Shown here: positions 32,386 through 39,709 of the stretch, in pieces
Layout of the letters: each line of letters begins with the position of its first letter
Numbering within the stretch: the stretch's first letter is position 1
Source of the DNA: Stappia sp.
GTDB taxonomy: Bacteria > Pseudomonadota > Alphaproteobacteria > Rhizobiales > Stappiaceae
Length of the DNA stretch: 50,589 bases
Direction of reading: 5' to 3'
Assembly (NCBI GenBank): GCA_002722295.1
Contig: PBLF01000022.1
Span: 1 to 50,589 of the forward strand
Made by a program: the position numbers and the translations under genes
Notes under the pieces: generated by a model
Seen by the model: the letters and a program-made list of their open reading frames with translations, nothing else
The model's database searches: none
What the model was told of the DNA's origin: nothing

Positions 32386-32414
32386 TTGATTGATAGGATT
32401 AGTCCTCTTATCGT
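32386..32414 (+). promoter_or_regulatory. Promoter of the integrase operon (PL-like), repressor-controlled
   Basis: TTGATT (32386-32391), a 17-bp spacer and TATCGT (32409-32414) form a plausible sigma-70-type promoter. Operator O4 lies inside its spacer, so CI binding should block RNA polymerase. Transcription would start near 32421, 22 bp before the leader ORF. Confidence 0.6.
32395..32406. promoter_or_regulatory. Operator O4, AGGA-N4-TCCT between -35 and -10
   Basis: AGGATTAGTCCT is a perfect inverted repeat in the spacer of the rightward promoter. It completes a set of four sites of the same form, two on each side of cI. Confidence 0.65.
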
Positions 32415-32442
32415 ACCCATCATCATCCGATGGGAGGACACA

Positions 32443-32514
32443 ATGCCATTGCACGACACCAGCGCACCGCGCCTGACCTCCCACACATTCAGCTTTCGCA
32501 CGAGCCGGGCATGA
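32443..32514 (+). CDS. Leader ORF of 23 residues
   Basis: MPLHDTSAPRLTSHTFSFRT plus three residues, preceded by GGGAGGACACA, a good ribosome site. Its TGA overlaps the ATG of the next gene (ATGA at 32511-32514). It could be a translational leader coupling the membrane peptide gene to this site. Product function is not evident. Confidence 0.55.
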   Translation: MPLHDTSAPRLTSHTFSFRTSRA

Positions 32515-32678
32515 CCGCGGCCGTCGCCCTTGTCTTCGTCGGTACTCTGCTGTGCGCGGCTGCGCTGGCGCTCGTCGCCATCGCGCTTGCCGGCGCAGCC
32601 GCGCTCGCCATGGGCCTGCGCTGGCAGCACGCCGATGAAACCGACCTCACGCCCTGGCAGGGGCGTTCCCTGCCCTGA
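32511..32678 (+). CDS. Small single-pass membrane protein
   Basis: This 55-residue protein has a long hydrophobic helix (about residues 2-36, [20 protein letters not shown] onward) and an acidic C terminus ([15 protein letters not shown]). No ribosome site of its own precedes the ATG; translation is probably coupled to the leader ORF. It lies first in the repressed plus-strand operon. Such peptides in this position may affect the host membrane or superinfection, but this is guesswork. Confidence 0.6.
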   Translation: MTAAVALVFVGTLLCAAALALVAIALAGAAALAMGLRWQHADETDLTPWQGRSLP

Positions 32679-32701
32679 TCAAACCTCAAGGATCCCGACA
32701 C

Positions 32702-32962
32702 ATGAGTGATGCAGGTGGAATTGCAGCCGACCAGCTCCGCGCCTTCATTGAGCGCATCGAGCGTCTCGAGGAGGAGAAGAAGGTCATCGGCGACGACATC
32801 AAGGAGGTCTACGCCGAGGCCAAGGGCACCGGCTTCGACGCGAAGATCCTGCGCAAGCTCATCTCCCTGCGCAAGAAGCAGCCGCAAGAGCGCGAGGAGG
32901 AAGAGGCCATTCTCGACCTCTACATGCAGGCGCTCGGCATGATCGGCGGCGGCAATGCGTGA
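32702..32962 (+). CDS. GapR-like DUF2312 nucleoid-associated protein
   Basis: This 86-residue protein ([20 protein letters not shown], then [38 protein letters not shown]) matches DUF2312/UPF0335, the family of the alphaproteobacterial DNA-binding protein GapR, which encircles overtwisted DNA and stimulates topoisomerases. The typical length (about 80-90 residues) and both helices with the lysine-rich RKLISLRKK are present. In a phage it may assist replication of overwound DNA or alter host chromosome organisation. It sits in the integrase operon. Confidence 0.9.
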   Translation: MSDAGGIAADQLRAFIERIERLEEEKKVIGDDIKEVYAEAKGTGFDAKILRKLISLRKKQPQEREEEEAILDLYMQALGMIGGGNA

Positions 32963-32977
32963 GCGCTTGTCCCGCCT

Positions 32978-33169
32978 TCACCTCCAGGGCGACCAGCCCT
33001 CGCGTCGGAATGCCCGCTGCCAGATGGGCCAGACGGCGACCTCCGGCGCGCGATTTCCGCATTTGGCACAGCGAAACCGCACCCCGGTAAGGTTCGGGTG
33101 CTCTGATGTCGCCACCCGGCTGTCATGGCCACAGGCGCACCGAAGGAAAACGTCGAACCGCTCGCTCAT
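32978..33169 (-). CDS. Small zinc-ribbon protein, antisense to the integrase operon
   Basis: This 63-residue protein has two Cys pairs, CACGH (about residues 11-15) and CAKCG (34-38), in the spacing of a four-cysteine zinc ribbon (RCACGHDSRVATSEHPNLTG then RFRCAKCGNRAPEVAVWPIW). It fills the gap between the GapR-like and ASCH genes on the opposite strand. No strong ribosome site is seen. Function unknown. Confidence 0.5.
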   Translation of the reverse strand: MSERFDVFLRCACGHDSRVATSEHPNLTGVRFRCAKCGNRAPEVAVWPIWQRAFRREGWSPWR

Positions 33170-33275
33170 GTAAGACCCGCTCGCTCAAATGAGAACGATA
33201 CAGGAACAAAGCAGGGCAGACCATGTGCAGAAAACCGTGTGGCCGGTGGCGCCCCTCAACCGCAGGAAGCCGAGC

Positions 33276-33698
33276 ATGAAAGCCCTCTCCCTTCCCCGGC
33301 CCTTTGCCTGGGCGCTGCTGACCGGCCACATCGATATCTATCGCCAGCCGGGCCTGCCCGTTCATGCCGGGCGCCTTCTGATCCATGTCGGCGACGATGC
33401 CTCACAGGCGACCACGCGCGCCGCCCTGCGCCAGGTGGCCGAGCGCTCGGGCACCGACATGGCGCTTCTGCGCAACGCCTATGACCAGCAATGCGCCCTG
33501 CAGGCCATCACGGGCGCACTCACGGTCACCGGCCTCGGCTGGGATTTCTCCAGCGGCGGCGCCGAGCCGGTCTCCTACACCGTCACCGGCGCCAGCCGGG
33601 CCTTTCGGCCTGTGTCCTGCCACGGCTGCACCGGCTTCTTCGATGTGCCGCAAGCCGTGATCGATGAGCTCGACATTCCCGGATACGTGGAGAGGTGA
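33276..33698 (+). CDS. ASCH-domain-like protein
   Basis: This 140-residue protein begins MKALSLPRPFAWALLTGHID and continues IYRQPGLPVHAGRLLIHVGD, which fits the start of an ASCH domain (a PUA-related fold for RNA or modified-nucleotide binding). The rest (about 60-140) has AITGALTVTGLGWDFSSGGA and two cysteines in SCHGCTGFFDVP. An AGGAAG ribosome site precedes the ATG. In phages such proteins may bind modified nucleosides or RNA, but no substrate is suggested by the sequence. Confidence 0.7.
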   Translation: MKALSLPRPFAWALLTGHIDIYRQPGLPVHAGRLLIHVGDDASQATTRAALRQVAERSGTDMALLRNAYDQQCALQAITGALTVTGLGWDFSSGGAEPVSYTVTGASRAFRPVSCHGCTGFFDVPQAVIDELDIPGYVER

Positions 33699-33699
33699 G

Positions 33700-33909
33700 A
33701 TGACCATCCGCCCCGCCGACACCGCAACCGCCACCCCGCGCCGCAAGAGGCTGTCCGAGGCATCCCTGCGCACCGCCCTTCGGGCGATGTCTGGTGCCGG
33801 GCTCACGGTGGAGCGGGTCGTCATCCGCGCCGGCGAGGCCGAGATCCTGTGCACCCCGCTTGAGCGGGAGGAGACCCCGCGCAATGATTGGGACCTTGAG
33901 CAATGGTGA
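33700..33909 (+). CDS. Small hypothetical protein upstream of the integrase
   Basis: This 69-residue protein (TIRPADTATATPRRKRLSEA to PRNDWDLEQW) has a short helix-strand section (LSEASLRTALRAMSGAGLTV then VIRAGEAEILCT). Such small proteins directly before phage integrases in alphaproteobacteria are common, and some act as excisionase-like factors; no known Xis motif is visible here. GAGGTGAG precedes the ATG. Its stop overlaps a possible integrase start. Confidence 0.6.
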   Translation: MTIRPADTATATPRRKRLSEASLRTALRAMSGAGLTVERVVIRAGEAEILCTPLEREETPRNDWDLEQW

Positions 33910-33917
33910 GAGGTCTC

Positions 33918-34985
33918 ATGAAGGTCGACTATCCCGGGCTGCTGGTGGAAGCGCTCCCCTCCGGCAACCGTCGCTATCGCGTGCGCACGCAAGGGGATGC
34001 CTCCCGCCGCATCCGGATCCACTGCGGGCCGGAGCATGAGGACTTCCAGCGCCAGTATCTGGCGGCCCGGCGTGGCGAAACCCCGGAGCCGCTCAAGACG
34101 GCCGTCGACTATGCCAAGCCGCGGTCCATCGCATGGCTGGTCCACTCCTATCTGACCCACCTGGAAGCCCGTGTGAGCGCGGGCATGGCCAGCGCCAAGA
34201 CGGTCAAGAAGAAGCGCAACCTTCTCGGGCGCCTGCTCGGGAGCCCGGACAAGGTGATGCTGATTCCCCGTGAGAAGATTCTCGCCATGCAGGACGAAAT
34301 GGTCGCCACCCCGGCGCAGGCCGACGCCTTCATCGAGGCGCTTGGCGTCATGTACGACTGGGCGATCGAGCGCGGGCACCTGACGACCAACCCCGCGCGC
34401 GGCATCCCCAGGATCTACGTCAAGGGCGGCGGCGCCCAGCCGTGGAAGGCGGCGGACGTCAAAACCTACCTGGCGCACCACCCGCGCGGCTCCAAGGCGC
34501 ATGTGGCCATGTCGGTGCTGTTGTGGACCGGATGCCGCGTCGAGGACCTCACATATCTTGGCCGCCGCCATGAATGCGTTCTGGACGGCATAGAGGCGCT
34601 TCGCTGGACCCCGCTCAAGAAAGGATCGTCCGAGGTGACGATTCCCCTCCTCGCGCCTCTCAGGGACGCCACGCGCGCCCCCACGGTTCAGGGAGAGACC
34701 TATGTGCTCGGGCGCGGGGGGAATCCCTTCGCCAGCGGCGACAGCATGTCGGCCATGGTCAAGCGCTGGTGCCGGGCGGCCGGGCTCGCGCATCTGTCGG
34801 CGCACGGGGTCCGCAAGGGCCTTGCGGAGATCCTCGCCGAGTCGGGATGCAGCCAATACGAGATCATGGCCATTCTCGGCCACTCGGAGGCCAAGACCAG
34901 TGAGGTCTACACCCGGCGAGTCGAGCGGTGGAAACTGGCCAATGCGGCCCTCAGCCGGGTCGATGTGTCCCACGGGTGGTTCTGA
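33918..34985 (+). CDS. int: Tyrosine-type phage integrase
   Basis: This 355-residue protein recombines attP with attB. The catalytic domain has R207 (WTGCRVEDL), K235 (LKKGSSEVTI), H296 and R299 (LSAHGVRKG), H322 (LGHSEAKT) and the nucleophile Y331 (SEVYTRRV), all in the expected order. The N-terminal part (about 1-170) carries an arm-binding and core-binding region. It ends 56 bp from the tRNA-Leu 3' end, the likely attachment site. The ATG at 33918 has GAGAGG before it; ATG at 33903 is an alternative. Confidence 0.94.
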   Translation: MKVDYPGLLVEALPSGNRRYRVRTQGDASRRIRIHCGPEHEDFQRQYLAARRGETPEPLKTAVDYAKPRSIAWLVHSYLTHLEARVSAGMASAKTVKKKRNLLGRLLGSPDKVMLIPREKILAMQDEMVATPAQADAFIEALGVMYDWAIERGHLTTNPARGIPRIYVKGGGAQPWKAADVKTYLAHHPRGSKAHVAMSVLLWTGCRVEDLTYLGRRHECVLDGIEALRWTPLKKGSSEVTIPLLAPLRDATRAPTVQGETYVLGRGGNPFASGDSMSAMVKRWCRAAGLAHLSAHGVRKGLAEILAESGCSQYEIMAILGHSEAKTSEVYTRRVERWKLANAALSRVDVSHGWF

Positions 34986-34992
34986 CGTGGGA

Positions 34993-35029
34993 CAAAAAAA
35001 AGGCCAACCCGTTGGTTGGCCTTGTTTTT
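34993..35029. terminator. Bidirectional terminator between integrase and tRNA-Leu
   Basis: AAGGCCAACC (35000-35009), CGTT, GGTTGGCCTT (35014-35023) form a perfect 10-bp stem. A-run on the left (34994-35001) and TTGTTTTTC on the right give termination from both strands, ending int and tRNA-Leu transcripts. Confidence 0.85.
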
Positions 35030-35040
35030 CTTACTGAAAA

Positions 35041-35062
35041 TGGTGCGGTCGAGAAGACTCGA
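35041..35062. other. Likely phage attachment site within the tRNA-Leu 3' end
   Basis: The tRNA CCA end and T-arm (35041-35062) face the integrase gene, as in most tRNA-targeted prophages. The tRNA is intact, so the phage supplies the regenerated 3' end or this is the unchanged side. The exact core cannot be set without the other junction. Confidence 0.55.
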
Positions 35063-35127
35063 ACTTCCACGGGTTTTACCCCACAGCGACCTCAACGCTG
35101 CGCGTCTACCAATTCCGCCACGACCGC
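35041..35127 (-). tRNA. tRNA-Leu (GAG)
   Basis: An 87-nt gene including encoded CCA (35041-35043). The acceptor strands GCGGTCG (35121-35127) and CGACCGC match. The anticodon stem-loop CAGCG TTGAGGT CGCTG gives anticodon GAG, which reads CUC and CUU. A long variable arm (GTGGGGTAAAACCC) and TTCGAGTC in the T-arm fit leucine tRNA. It marks the prophage end. Confidence 0.96.
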
Positions 35128-35261
35128 AATTTCCAGTCAGTGCCGCGGGGCAGTGCCCTGCGGTGCGCATCCTCTATCAAAAGGAATTTTCCCGCGCAAG
35201 CGATTTGCGTGAGGATATGCACAGGCGGCGTGTTTCTCCTGTGCAAGGTCGCCCAGAACCC

Positions 35262-35540
35262 TCAGAGAGGCCCGGTGCGACGCGCCGGGCGCGCCTCGGG
35301 CGGGCGCATGAGAACCTCGGTGATGGACACGCCGATGCGCTCGCCCTGCAGGACCACCTGCCCCCGGGCGATGGGAATGTTGTTGGCGAGAATCTGTACA
35401 TCGTCGTCCTCGCGCGCGGTAAGCTCGATCACCGCGCCCCGACCCATGCGCAAAAGCTGGTGAATCGGCATCTCCGAGCGCCCCAGCACCACGGAGATAT
35501 CGATGGAAATATCGTCGAAGATGCCCACCTGATCGCTCAA
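35262..35540 (-). CDS. Short FliN-like (SpoA domain) protein
   Basis: This 92-residue protein is essentially one SpoA/FliN C-terminal domain (DISIDISVVLGRSEMPIHQL, LRMGRGAVIELTAREDDDVQ, ILANNIPIARGQVVLQGERI), the part of the flagellar C-ring switch that binds FliH/FliM. FliN is usually over 100 residues with an extra N terminus. A TTG start at 35540 has GAGGAT upstream; a GTG-initiated longer frame to 35687 would include a low-complexity N terminus overlapping lipB on the other strand. It is not in a flagellar cluster here. Confidence 0.75.
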   Translation of the reverse strand: MSDQVGIFDDISIDISVVLGRSEMPIHQLLRMGRGAVIELTAREDDDVQILANNIPIARGQVVLQGERIGVSITEVLMRPPEARPARRTGPL

Positions 35541-35680
35541 GATACCGTCCGATCCTCTTGCCTTCGGGCGAAGGAATGGAAATTCGCCTGCGTTCGTCCT
35601 ATACGGCGATCCGCAGGACGGAAGCCGACACTCGCACGATGGTCGGATCCTGGTTAACAAACCCCTAACGGACTTGCAAA

Positions 35681-36415
35681 ATGACACAGCGCGCCGATCT
35701 CGCCCGCACCTTCCTTGCCCGTGAAGGCTCGCCCGCCGTGGAATGGGCGATCAGCGACCGGCCGGTCGCCTATGAGGACGCGCTGGCGGAGATGGAGCAG
35801 CGCGTCACCGGGATCGCCGAGGGAACCGCGGCGGAGCGGGTCTGGCTTCTGGAGCACCCGCCCCTCTACACCGCCGGGACGAGTGCCGACCCGGCAGACC
35901 TGATCGCACCGGATCGCTTTCCCGTCCATCGCACAGGCCGTGGCGGTCAGTATACCTACCACGGCCCCGGCCAGCGGGTGGCCTATGTCATGCTCGACCT
36001 CAAGCGCCGGGAGCAGGACGTGCGCGCCTTCGTCGCCGCGCTGGAGGGGTGGCTGATCTCGACGCTCTGGGAGCATCATATTCGCGGCGAGCGGCGCGAG
36101 GACCGGGTCGGCGTGTGGGTGCGCCGCCCGGAAAAGGGCCCCGACGTCGAGGACAAGATCGCCGCCATCGGCATCCGCATGCGCAAGTGGGTGAGCTTTC
36201 ACGGGATCTCCCTGAACGTGGATCCCGATCTGGACCATTTTTCGGGCATCGTGCCCTGCGGCGTTACCCAGCACGGCGTGACCAGCCTGGTCGACCTGGG
36301 CCTGCCGGTCACCATGTCCGATGCGGATCTGGTCCTGCGCCGCTGCTTTGAAGAGCAATTCGGCCCGACAAACCGCGTCGAGGCGCCGGTATTCGACACA
36401 TCTGAAGCTCCCTGA
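35681..36415 (+). CDS. lipB: Lipoyl(octanoyl) transferase LipB
   Basis: This 244-residue enzyme transfers octanoyl from acyl carrier protein to lipoyl domains of 2-oxoacid dehydrogenases, the first step of lipoate synthesis. The family signatures are [20 protein letters not shown] and the lysine in [20 protein letters not shown]; the catalytic cysteine lies in [12 protein letters not shown]. Length fits the family. It is the first chromosomal gene transcribed away from the prophage. Confidence 0.96.
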   Translation: MTQRADLARTFLAREGSPAVEWAISDRPVAYEDALAEMEQRVTGIAEGTAAERVWLLEHPPLYTAGTSADPADLIAPDRFPVHRTGRGGQYTYHGPGQRVAYVMLDLKRREQDVRAFVAALEGWLISTLWEHHIRGERREDRVGVWVRRPEKGPDVEDKIAAIGIRMRKWVSFHGISLNVDPDLDHFSGIVPCGVTQHGVTSLVDLGLPVTMSDADLVLRRCFEEQFGPTNRVEAPVFDTSEAP

Positions 36416-36446
36416 GCCAGCCTTCCGGCTGCGAATCATCGATCAA

Positions 36447-36491
36447 CGAAGGTGACTTCGATTTTTGTCCGCCTGCTTCAGGTCACCTTCG
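36447..36491. repeat. 10-bp perfect inverted repeat downstream of lipB
   Basis: CGAAGGTGAC (36447-36456) and GTCACCTTCG (36482-36491) are exact inverted copies 25 bp apart. The 274-bp gap between lipB and folB holds no supported gene. The stem has no following T-run and could be a weak terminator or a binding site. Confidence 0.55.
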
Positions 36492-36689
36492 ATGACGGAC
36501 GCCATTCGGGCTTCAGGTTGCAGGGAACGAGGACCGTGTTCGGTGCAACGCCCTGCACGCCATCAAGGCGGGTGGCCCGCCACGACTGACGGATCGCCGC
36601 CATCAGGGGTCGCCTTCCAGGCTGGCCCGCTCCCGGAGGCTCTGCTATGGCTGCACCCTCTCCTTCCAGACCGTCGAACGGACAATGCA

Positions 36690-37064
36690 ATGGATGCAAT
36701 CCATCTTGAGGATCTCGCCTTTTTCGCCTTTCACGGGCTGCATGACGAGGAAGCGCGTCTCGGCCAGAGATTCATCGTCGATGTGACCTGCTGGGCGGAC
36801 CTCGCCCCGGCGGCCGCTTCGGACAGCTACCCGGACACGGTCTGCTATGCGGGGCTGACGCAGGCCATCGAGCAGGCGGTGACACAGACGCGCTTCAACC
36901 TGATAGAACGCCTCGCCGGTGCCATCGCGGAGGCGATCTTCGCCGCCGACGAGCGCATCGAGCGCACACGCGTCCGGGTTCACAAGCCGGGTGCGCCCCT
37001 TCCCATCGCGGCGGGAAAGGTCAGCGTCGAGATCACGCGCGACCGCCCCGCTCTCACCAGCTAG
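36690..37064 (+). CDS. folB: Dihydroneopterin aldolase FolB
   Basis: This 124-residue enzyme makes 6-hydroxymethyl-dihydropterin in folate synthesis. It has the family pattern MDAIHLEDLAFFAFHGLHDE EARLGQRFIVDV and VCYAGLTQAIEQAV, ending with RVRVHKPGAPLPIAAGKVSV. The ATG at 36690 matches the family start. Its 3' end overlaps the convergent patatin gene by 11 bp. Confidence 0.93.
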   Translation: MDAIHLEDLAFFAFHGLHDEEARLGQRFIVDVTCWADLAPAAASDSYPDTVCYAGLTQAIEQAVTQTRFNLIERLAGAIAEAIFAADERIERTRVRVHKPGAPLPIAAGKVSVEITRDRPALTS

Positions 37065-39633
37065 ACGCGGGGCCTGTGCGGGCGAGCGGAGCACCGCCGG
37101 GCACGGTGTCTTCAAGCCGCTCGTCCGCCTCATGCGCGAGCATGGCCTCCACCTCCGCCAGCAGGCCCGGCACAAGGTCCGGATCGCTCGTCAGGTGGGG
37201 CGCTTCCTCGTCCAGGATCGCGGCGAATACCCGGCGGCGCGCCGCAAGCGCCCGCCCGGGATCCAGCGACACGACCTCCGCGACCGCGCGCTCGCAGATC
37301 GTCATCAGCCTGTCGGCGGCGCTCAGGCGTCCCCACAGATAGTCGTGCTCGCGCCATCGCCGGTTGAAGAAAGCGCCGAAGGCATTGAGGCTGCGCCCCT
37401 TCAGGTCGACACCGGCCGGGCGCAACGCCGTTCCGTCGCTCGGGCTGATCCGGTCGACCCGCACAGCGTTGAACTCGCTCATCATGGTGCGGCCGAGCAC
37501 CGGAAACGTCACGAGGTCATAGAAGGCGAACCCCAGATAGGCGCTTTCCAGCGGCCGGCGCAGCGGGACCGGCACATTGTTGAACACCATGACGGAGAAG
37601 ATGTCGTCCGCCAGCCGGTCGAGCCGGGAAAGCTCCATGCTTTCGCCCAGTCTTGCCAGGAATGCGTCAGTCCCTCTGTCGAGTTCCTCCGCCTGCCCTT
37701 CTCCCTCTTTGGCCGTCTCGCAAAGGGCCAGCAGCGCACGCGCCGCCTCGCGGGGATCCCGGCCATGAAACGTGGGCTGCCAGCACAGCGCCAAATCGTC
37801 GATCTGCTCGTAGAGCGTGCTCTTGAGTTCATCCATTCGCGCCGGGTCCATTTCCATCTCCGGCCGCACGAGACGGTAAAGCCCGTTGAGACGGCGGATG
37901 ACGAAACGCAGGCGGCGAATGCGATAGTCGACGTCCAGCGCGCGCAGGAAGGCAACGACCGGCTCCGGGGTGCCGGAGGGCGCCGAGGCTCCGGCGCCAA
38001 TCACTGACGCCGGATCCGCCTGCGTCCGGCGGCGGCGCGAAAGCCAGGCGTCAAGCGCGGCGGCAAGGCGTCTCTCGTCCACCTCGCGGTGCCGTATGGC
38101 GTCCTTCTCCGGCCCTGCTTCCTCTTGCGCAAGCTCGGCCGCCAGCCGCGCGATCCGCTCGACGAGGCCCGAGAGCTTCAGCCGCTGGTAGCCATGGCTG
38201 GCGAACCCGGCAAACACATGCGCGCGTTCATTGGCCATGTTCCGGCAGCGGCGCAACTCGCGCACCGTCATCGGCCACTCCCCGTCGCCGCGCAGGATGG
38301 AGCGGACCTCTTCCTCGACCACCGGCTCGGCGGCCGCCAGGACCTCCGCGACGCGCGCCGCCTCGCGATTGTGTTCGGCGACCTGGTCAAGCGCGTCCCC
38401 TATGGGCTCGTTGCGCGGGATATGGGCGAGAGAGGCAAGGATGACGCGGAAGAACCCGGCCCCGCCACCGGCGGCGGCCTCCGCGCCCGTGGGCGAGGGA
38501 AGCACGGCCGAGGACCCGTCGGCCGCGGCAAGCGGATCGACGTAGACGATGCGGCGCACCACCTCGCGCGCCGCCGGACGTCCCGCGATCGCCTCGAGGA
38601 CCGGCTGGAACGGCTTGTTCATCACCACGCTGCCGTCGACCAGAACGCGCCCCGCCCCCTCGCCGCCGCAATCGGCAAAGGCACGGGCCAGAAACGCCTC
38701 ACGCCGGGGCCATGGCTCGCCGCGCCCGGCCAGCACCCTGTCCATCTCCGCAACCGTCATGGGCGGAAAGGCGCCCGGAAACGACGAGGTCGCACGCGCG
38801 GAGAACACGAGGTCCGGGATCGACTCGTCGGTGAAGTCGCTCTCCGTCAGGCCGTTGCCGCGCCGTCGCGCCCCATAGTGCAGGATGCGCCGGTGTTCGA
38901 TCTCCTCCACGGAACCGCCATCCTCGATGGGAAAACGCCGCCGTGCGCCGTGAAAATCGGTGACCGTGACGAAAAGATCCAGGGACTGTCCCTGCGGGAT
39001 GAGCGTCACCGGCTCGCCAGTCGCAATGTTACCAGTCGCCGTTTCGCCAGGACCGCGACGCGGCGTCATGGACTGGCAGGCATCCAGCATCCAGCCGACA
39101 TAGCGCTCGCCGGAGAAAGGCGGCGTGAACCAGCGCGCCTGCATGAACTGGTGCAGCTTCAGCCGTGTTTCGGGATCGGTCAGTTCCGCCTTCAGCGCCA
39201 TGGACACCAGCCGGTCGAGCACCGGCGCGATCGAGCCCTTCAGGTAGCGCGTGAGCCCGACAGGCTCGCCGGCAAGCCGTGTGACGTCGGCATTTTCAAG
39301 CCACAGGTCGCGATGGCTGTCGAGCGAGAGATTGTGGGCCAGCGCGCGGGCAAGCATCACGCCGTTGACGCCGCCGGCCGAGGCGCCGGCGATCACATCG
39401 ACGACGACCCGCAGATCCACCCCCGGGCGAAACATCTCCAGGAAAGCCTCATAGGCCGCGATGCTGCCCTCGCCGGTCCCGGCTCCGTCATTACGCCCGG
39501 CCCCTGTCCGTCCCTCCTGCCGGCGTGCCGCGCGCACCAGCGACAGGAACTCGCGCGTGATCCCGTGCATGTAGACGGCGAGCGACACCCCGCCGTAGAG
39601 GACAAGCGCCAGCCGCAGTTCGATCTGTCTCAT
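37054..39633 (-). CDS. Patatin-like phospholipase with DUF3376-type C terminus
   Basis: This 859-residue protein has a patatin lipase domain in its N-terminal half: the oxyanion region LRLALVLYGGVSLAVYMHGI, the nucleophile serine in VIAGASAGGVNGV and the aspartate in LVDGSVVMNKPF. The C-terminal half (from about residue 430) is helical and matches DUF3376-containing patatin-like proteins, including FNRRWREHDYLWGRLSAADR. The substrate is not known, but phospholipid hydrolysis is likely. The start at 39633 is chosen over upstream codons because the protein begins at MRQIELRLALVLYGG as in relatives. Confidence 0.88.
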   Translation of the reverse strand: MRQIELRLALVLYGGVSLAVYMHGITREFLSLVRAARRQEGRTGAGRNDGAGTGEGSIAAYEAFLEMFRPGVDLRVVVDVIAGASAGGVNGVMLARALAHNLSLDSHRDLWLENADVTRLAGEPVGLTRYLKGSIAPVLDRLVSMALKAELTDPETRLKLHQFMQARWFTPPFSGERYVGWMLDACQSMTPRRGPGETATGNIATGEPVTLIPQGQSLDLFVTVTDFHGARRRFPIEDGGSVEEIEHRRILHYGARRRGNGLTESDFTDESIPDLVFSARATSSFPGAFPPMTVAEMDRVLAGRGEPWPRREAFLARAFADCGGEGAGRVLVDGSVVMNKPFQPVLEAIAGRPAAREVVRRIVYVDPLAAADGSSAVLPSPTGAEAAAGGGAGFFRVILASLAHIPRNEPIGDALDQVAEHNREAARVAEVLAAAEPVVEEEVRSILRGDGEWPMTVRELRRCRNMANERAHVFAGFASHGYQRLKLSGLVERIARLAAELAQEEAGPEKDAIRHREVDERRLAAALDAWLSRRRRTQADPASVIGAGASAPSGTPEPVVAFLRALDVDYRIRRLRFVIRRLNGLYRLVRPEMEMDPARMDELKSTLYEQIDDLALCWQPTFHGRDPREAARALLALCETAKEGEGQAEELDRGTDAFLARLGESMELSRLDRLADDIFSVMVFNNVPVPLRRPLESAYLGFAFYDLVTFPVLGRTMMSEFNAVRVDRISPSDGTALRPAGVDLKGRSLNAFGAFFNRRWREHDYLWGRLSAADRLMTICERAVAEVVSLDPGRALAARRRVFAAILDEEAPHLTSDPDLVPGLLAEVEAMLAHEADERLEDTVPGGAPLARTGPASSW

Positions 39634-39709
39634 GAACGTCCATCCGCCCCCGGCCCATGGTCTGCCGGTTCGCGCCAAAGCGCAATGCGCAAGGGCCGGA
39701 CCGACGGTG

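Noticed and set aside
33402..34973. A 523-codon minus-strand open frame
   Set aside because: Antisense to the integrase and upstream small genes; no recognisable protein.
1..35040. Gene transfer agent instead of a prophage
   Set aside because: The region has an integrase, CI repressor, complete lysis genes and lambda-type rather than RcGTA-type head genes.
36465..36689. N-terminal extension of folB to 36465
   Set aside because: The extra 75 residues have no similarity to dihydroneopterin aldolases and the family start is at 36690.
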